A model generated the notes under the pieces. The model ran no database searches. It was given only the letters and a program-made list of their open reading frames with translations, and was not told where the DNA came from. Shown here in pieces: positions 63,428 through 64,000 of a stretch of DNA of 64,000 nucleotides. Both the position numbers and the translations under genes were made by a program. How positions within the stretch are numbered: the stretch's first letter is position 1; the number at the start of each line of letters is the position of its first letter. The DNA lies in the NCBI GenBank assembly GCA_963575745.1, contig CAUYUJ010009546.1, forward strand, positions 388,501 to 452,500. The letters are read 5' to 3'. The stretch is from Prorocentrum cordatum. Its lineage: Eukaryota > Sar > Dinophyceae > Prorocentrales > Prorocentraceae.

Positions 63428-64000
63428 CAAGCTCGACTTAAGTTGAGAAAACCGAGAGCACCTACCAACATTCTGACTCATAGTGAATATTGTTTTACTT
63501 CTGAATGCGACAAGCGAACGCGTCTGATCAGACCGAGTTCAGGCCTCTTAATGCGACAGGCGGACGCGTCTGATGTCTGCGAATCGACTCATGTGATTAC
63601 CAGCCCTGCAGCCCCCCGAGTTAAGTGCAGAAAACCGACAGCATCTCTCAGGATGACTTAAATAATATAATAGTTTCGCAGACCTGTTTCGAGCGCAGAC
63701 CTGTTCCAGCAGCAGACCAATCGACCAACGAACGCGCCGGATGTGTGCAAATCGATTTCTATGACCCGCAGCACTGTAGCCCTCCCTCAGCACGAGTTGA
63801 GTACTCCAATAATACGAATAGGTTGCGGACCTAGCTCGACTAGCAGACCGAGTTATGGATTCGACAGGCGAACGCGCCTGATGATTCTCAGTGCAATAGG
63901 TGTGCTTACCAGCACTGTAGCTGCCCTACAGCTCGAGTTGAAGTGAAAAACCGAAAACGCGTATCAAGTTGACTCGAATAATACGAATAGGTTTGCGGAT
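63428..64000 (+). repeat. 178-bp satellite, block 3, running off the window
   Basis: Landmarks near 63532, 63690 and 63846, with shortened monomers. It continues to the right edge with the same ACTCGAATAATACGAATAGG monomer end. Confidence 0.85.

Overview
The window looks like nuclear DNA of a GC-rich core dinoflagellate. Four things point there. Low-copy genes, where I can see them, mostly run on the + strand. A near-match to the conserved part of the dinoflagellate trans-spliced leader sits at about 15.28 kb. Several genes have the look of dinoflagellate-only protein families. The retroelement types (a DIRS-like tyrosine-recombinase element, a LINE with a terminal RNase H and zinc ribbon, a Helitron) are those that crowd dinoflagellate genomes. 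The strong GC bias would fit a Prorocentrum-like species, but that is inference. No bacterial operon, CRISPR array, rRNA or tRNA was seen.

Layout. 1-5.0 kb: a broken DIRS-like retrotransposon (gag-like, RT-RNase H, truncated tyrosine recombinase). 5.0-7.2 kb: a duplicated 286-bp repeat and the 3' end of a LINE. 7.5-9.7 kb: a 2.2-kb foldback element. 9.9-15.3 kb: small inverted-repeat elements, micro- and minisatellites, and a composite GATC-rich module. 15.3-19.4 kb: two + strand genes with lysine/glycine-rich tails and purine- or pyrimidine-rich introns. 19.6-23.1 kb: satellites, including a 78-bp family. 24.06-25.3 kb: a C5-cytosine DNA methyltransferase. 26-34 kb: simple repeats and very GC-rich DNA without a convincing gene. 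34.2-43.6 kb: a co-oriented cluster of three multi-exon genes (C, D, E), spaced only 0.2-0.6 kb apart. 46.2-48 kb: two low-complexity genes (F, G). 49.0-50.0 kb: a second, inverted copy of the 14.5-kb composite module. 50.2-60.1 kb: one uninterrupted 3305-codon minus-strand ORF, a Helitron-type HUH replication initiator with no helicase domain. 60.8-64 kb: a less GC-rich satellite with a roughly 178-bp monomer, punctuated by four copies of a 10-bp-stem hairpin.

How the parts fit. Most of the DNA is mobile or repetitive. The host-like genes are small, co-oriented and split by introns made of (GGA)n- or (TCC)n-type sequence, as expected if introns arose by insertion of one element type in either orientation. 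Exon limits are estimates from reading-frame continuity and visible GT/AG signals. The most notable items are the helicase-less giant Helitron Rep, the hairpin-punctuated satellite, the methyltransferase, and the paired composite modules.
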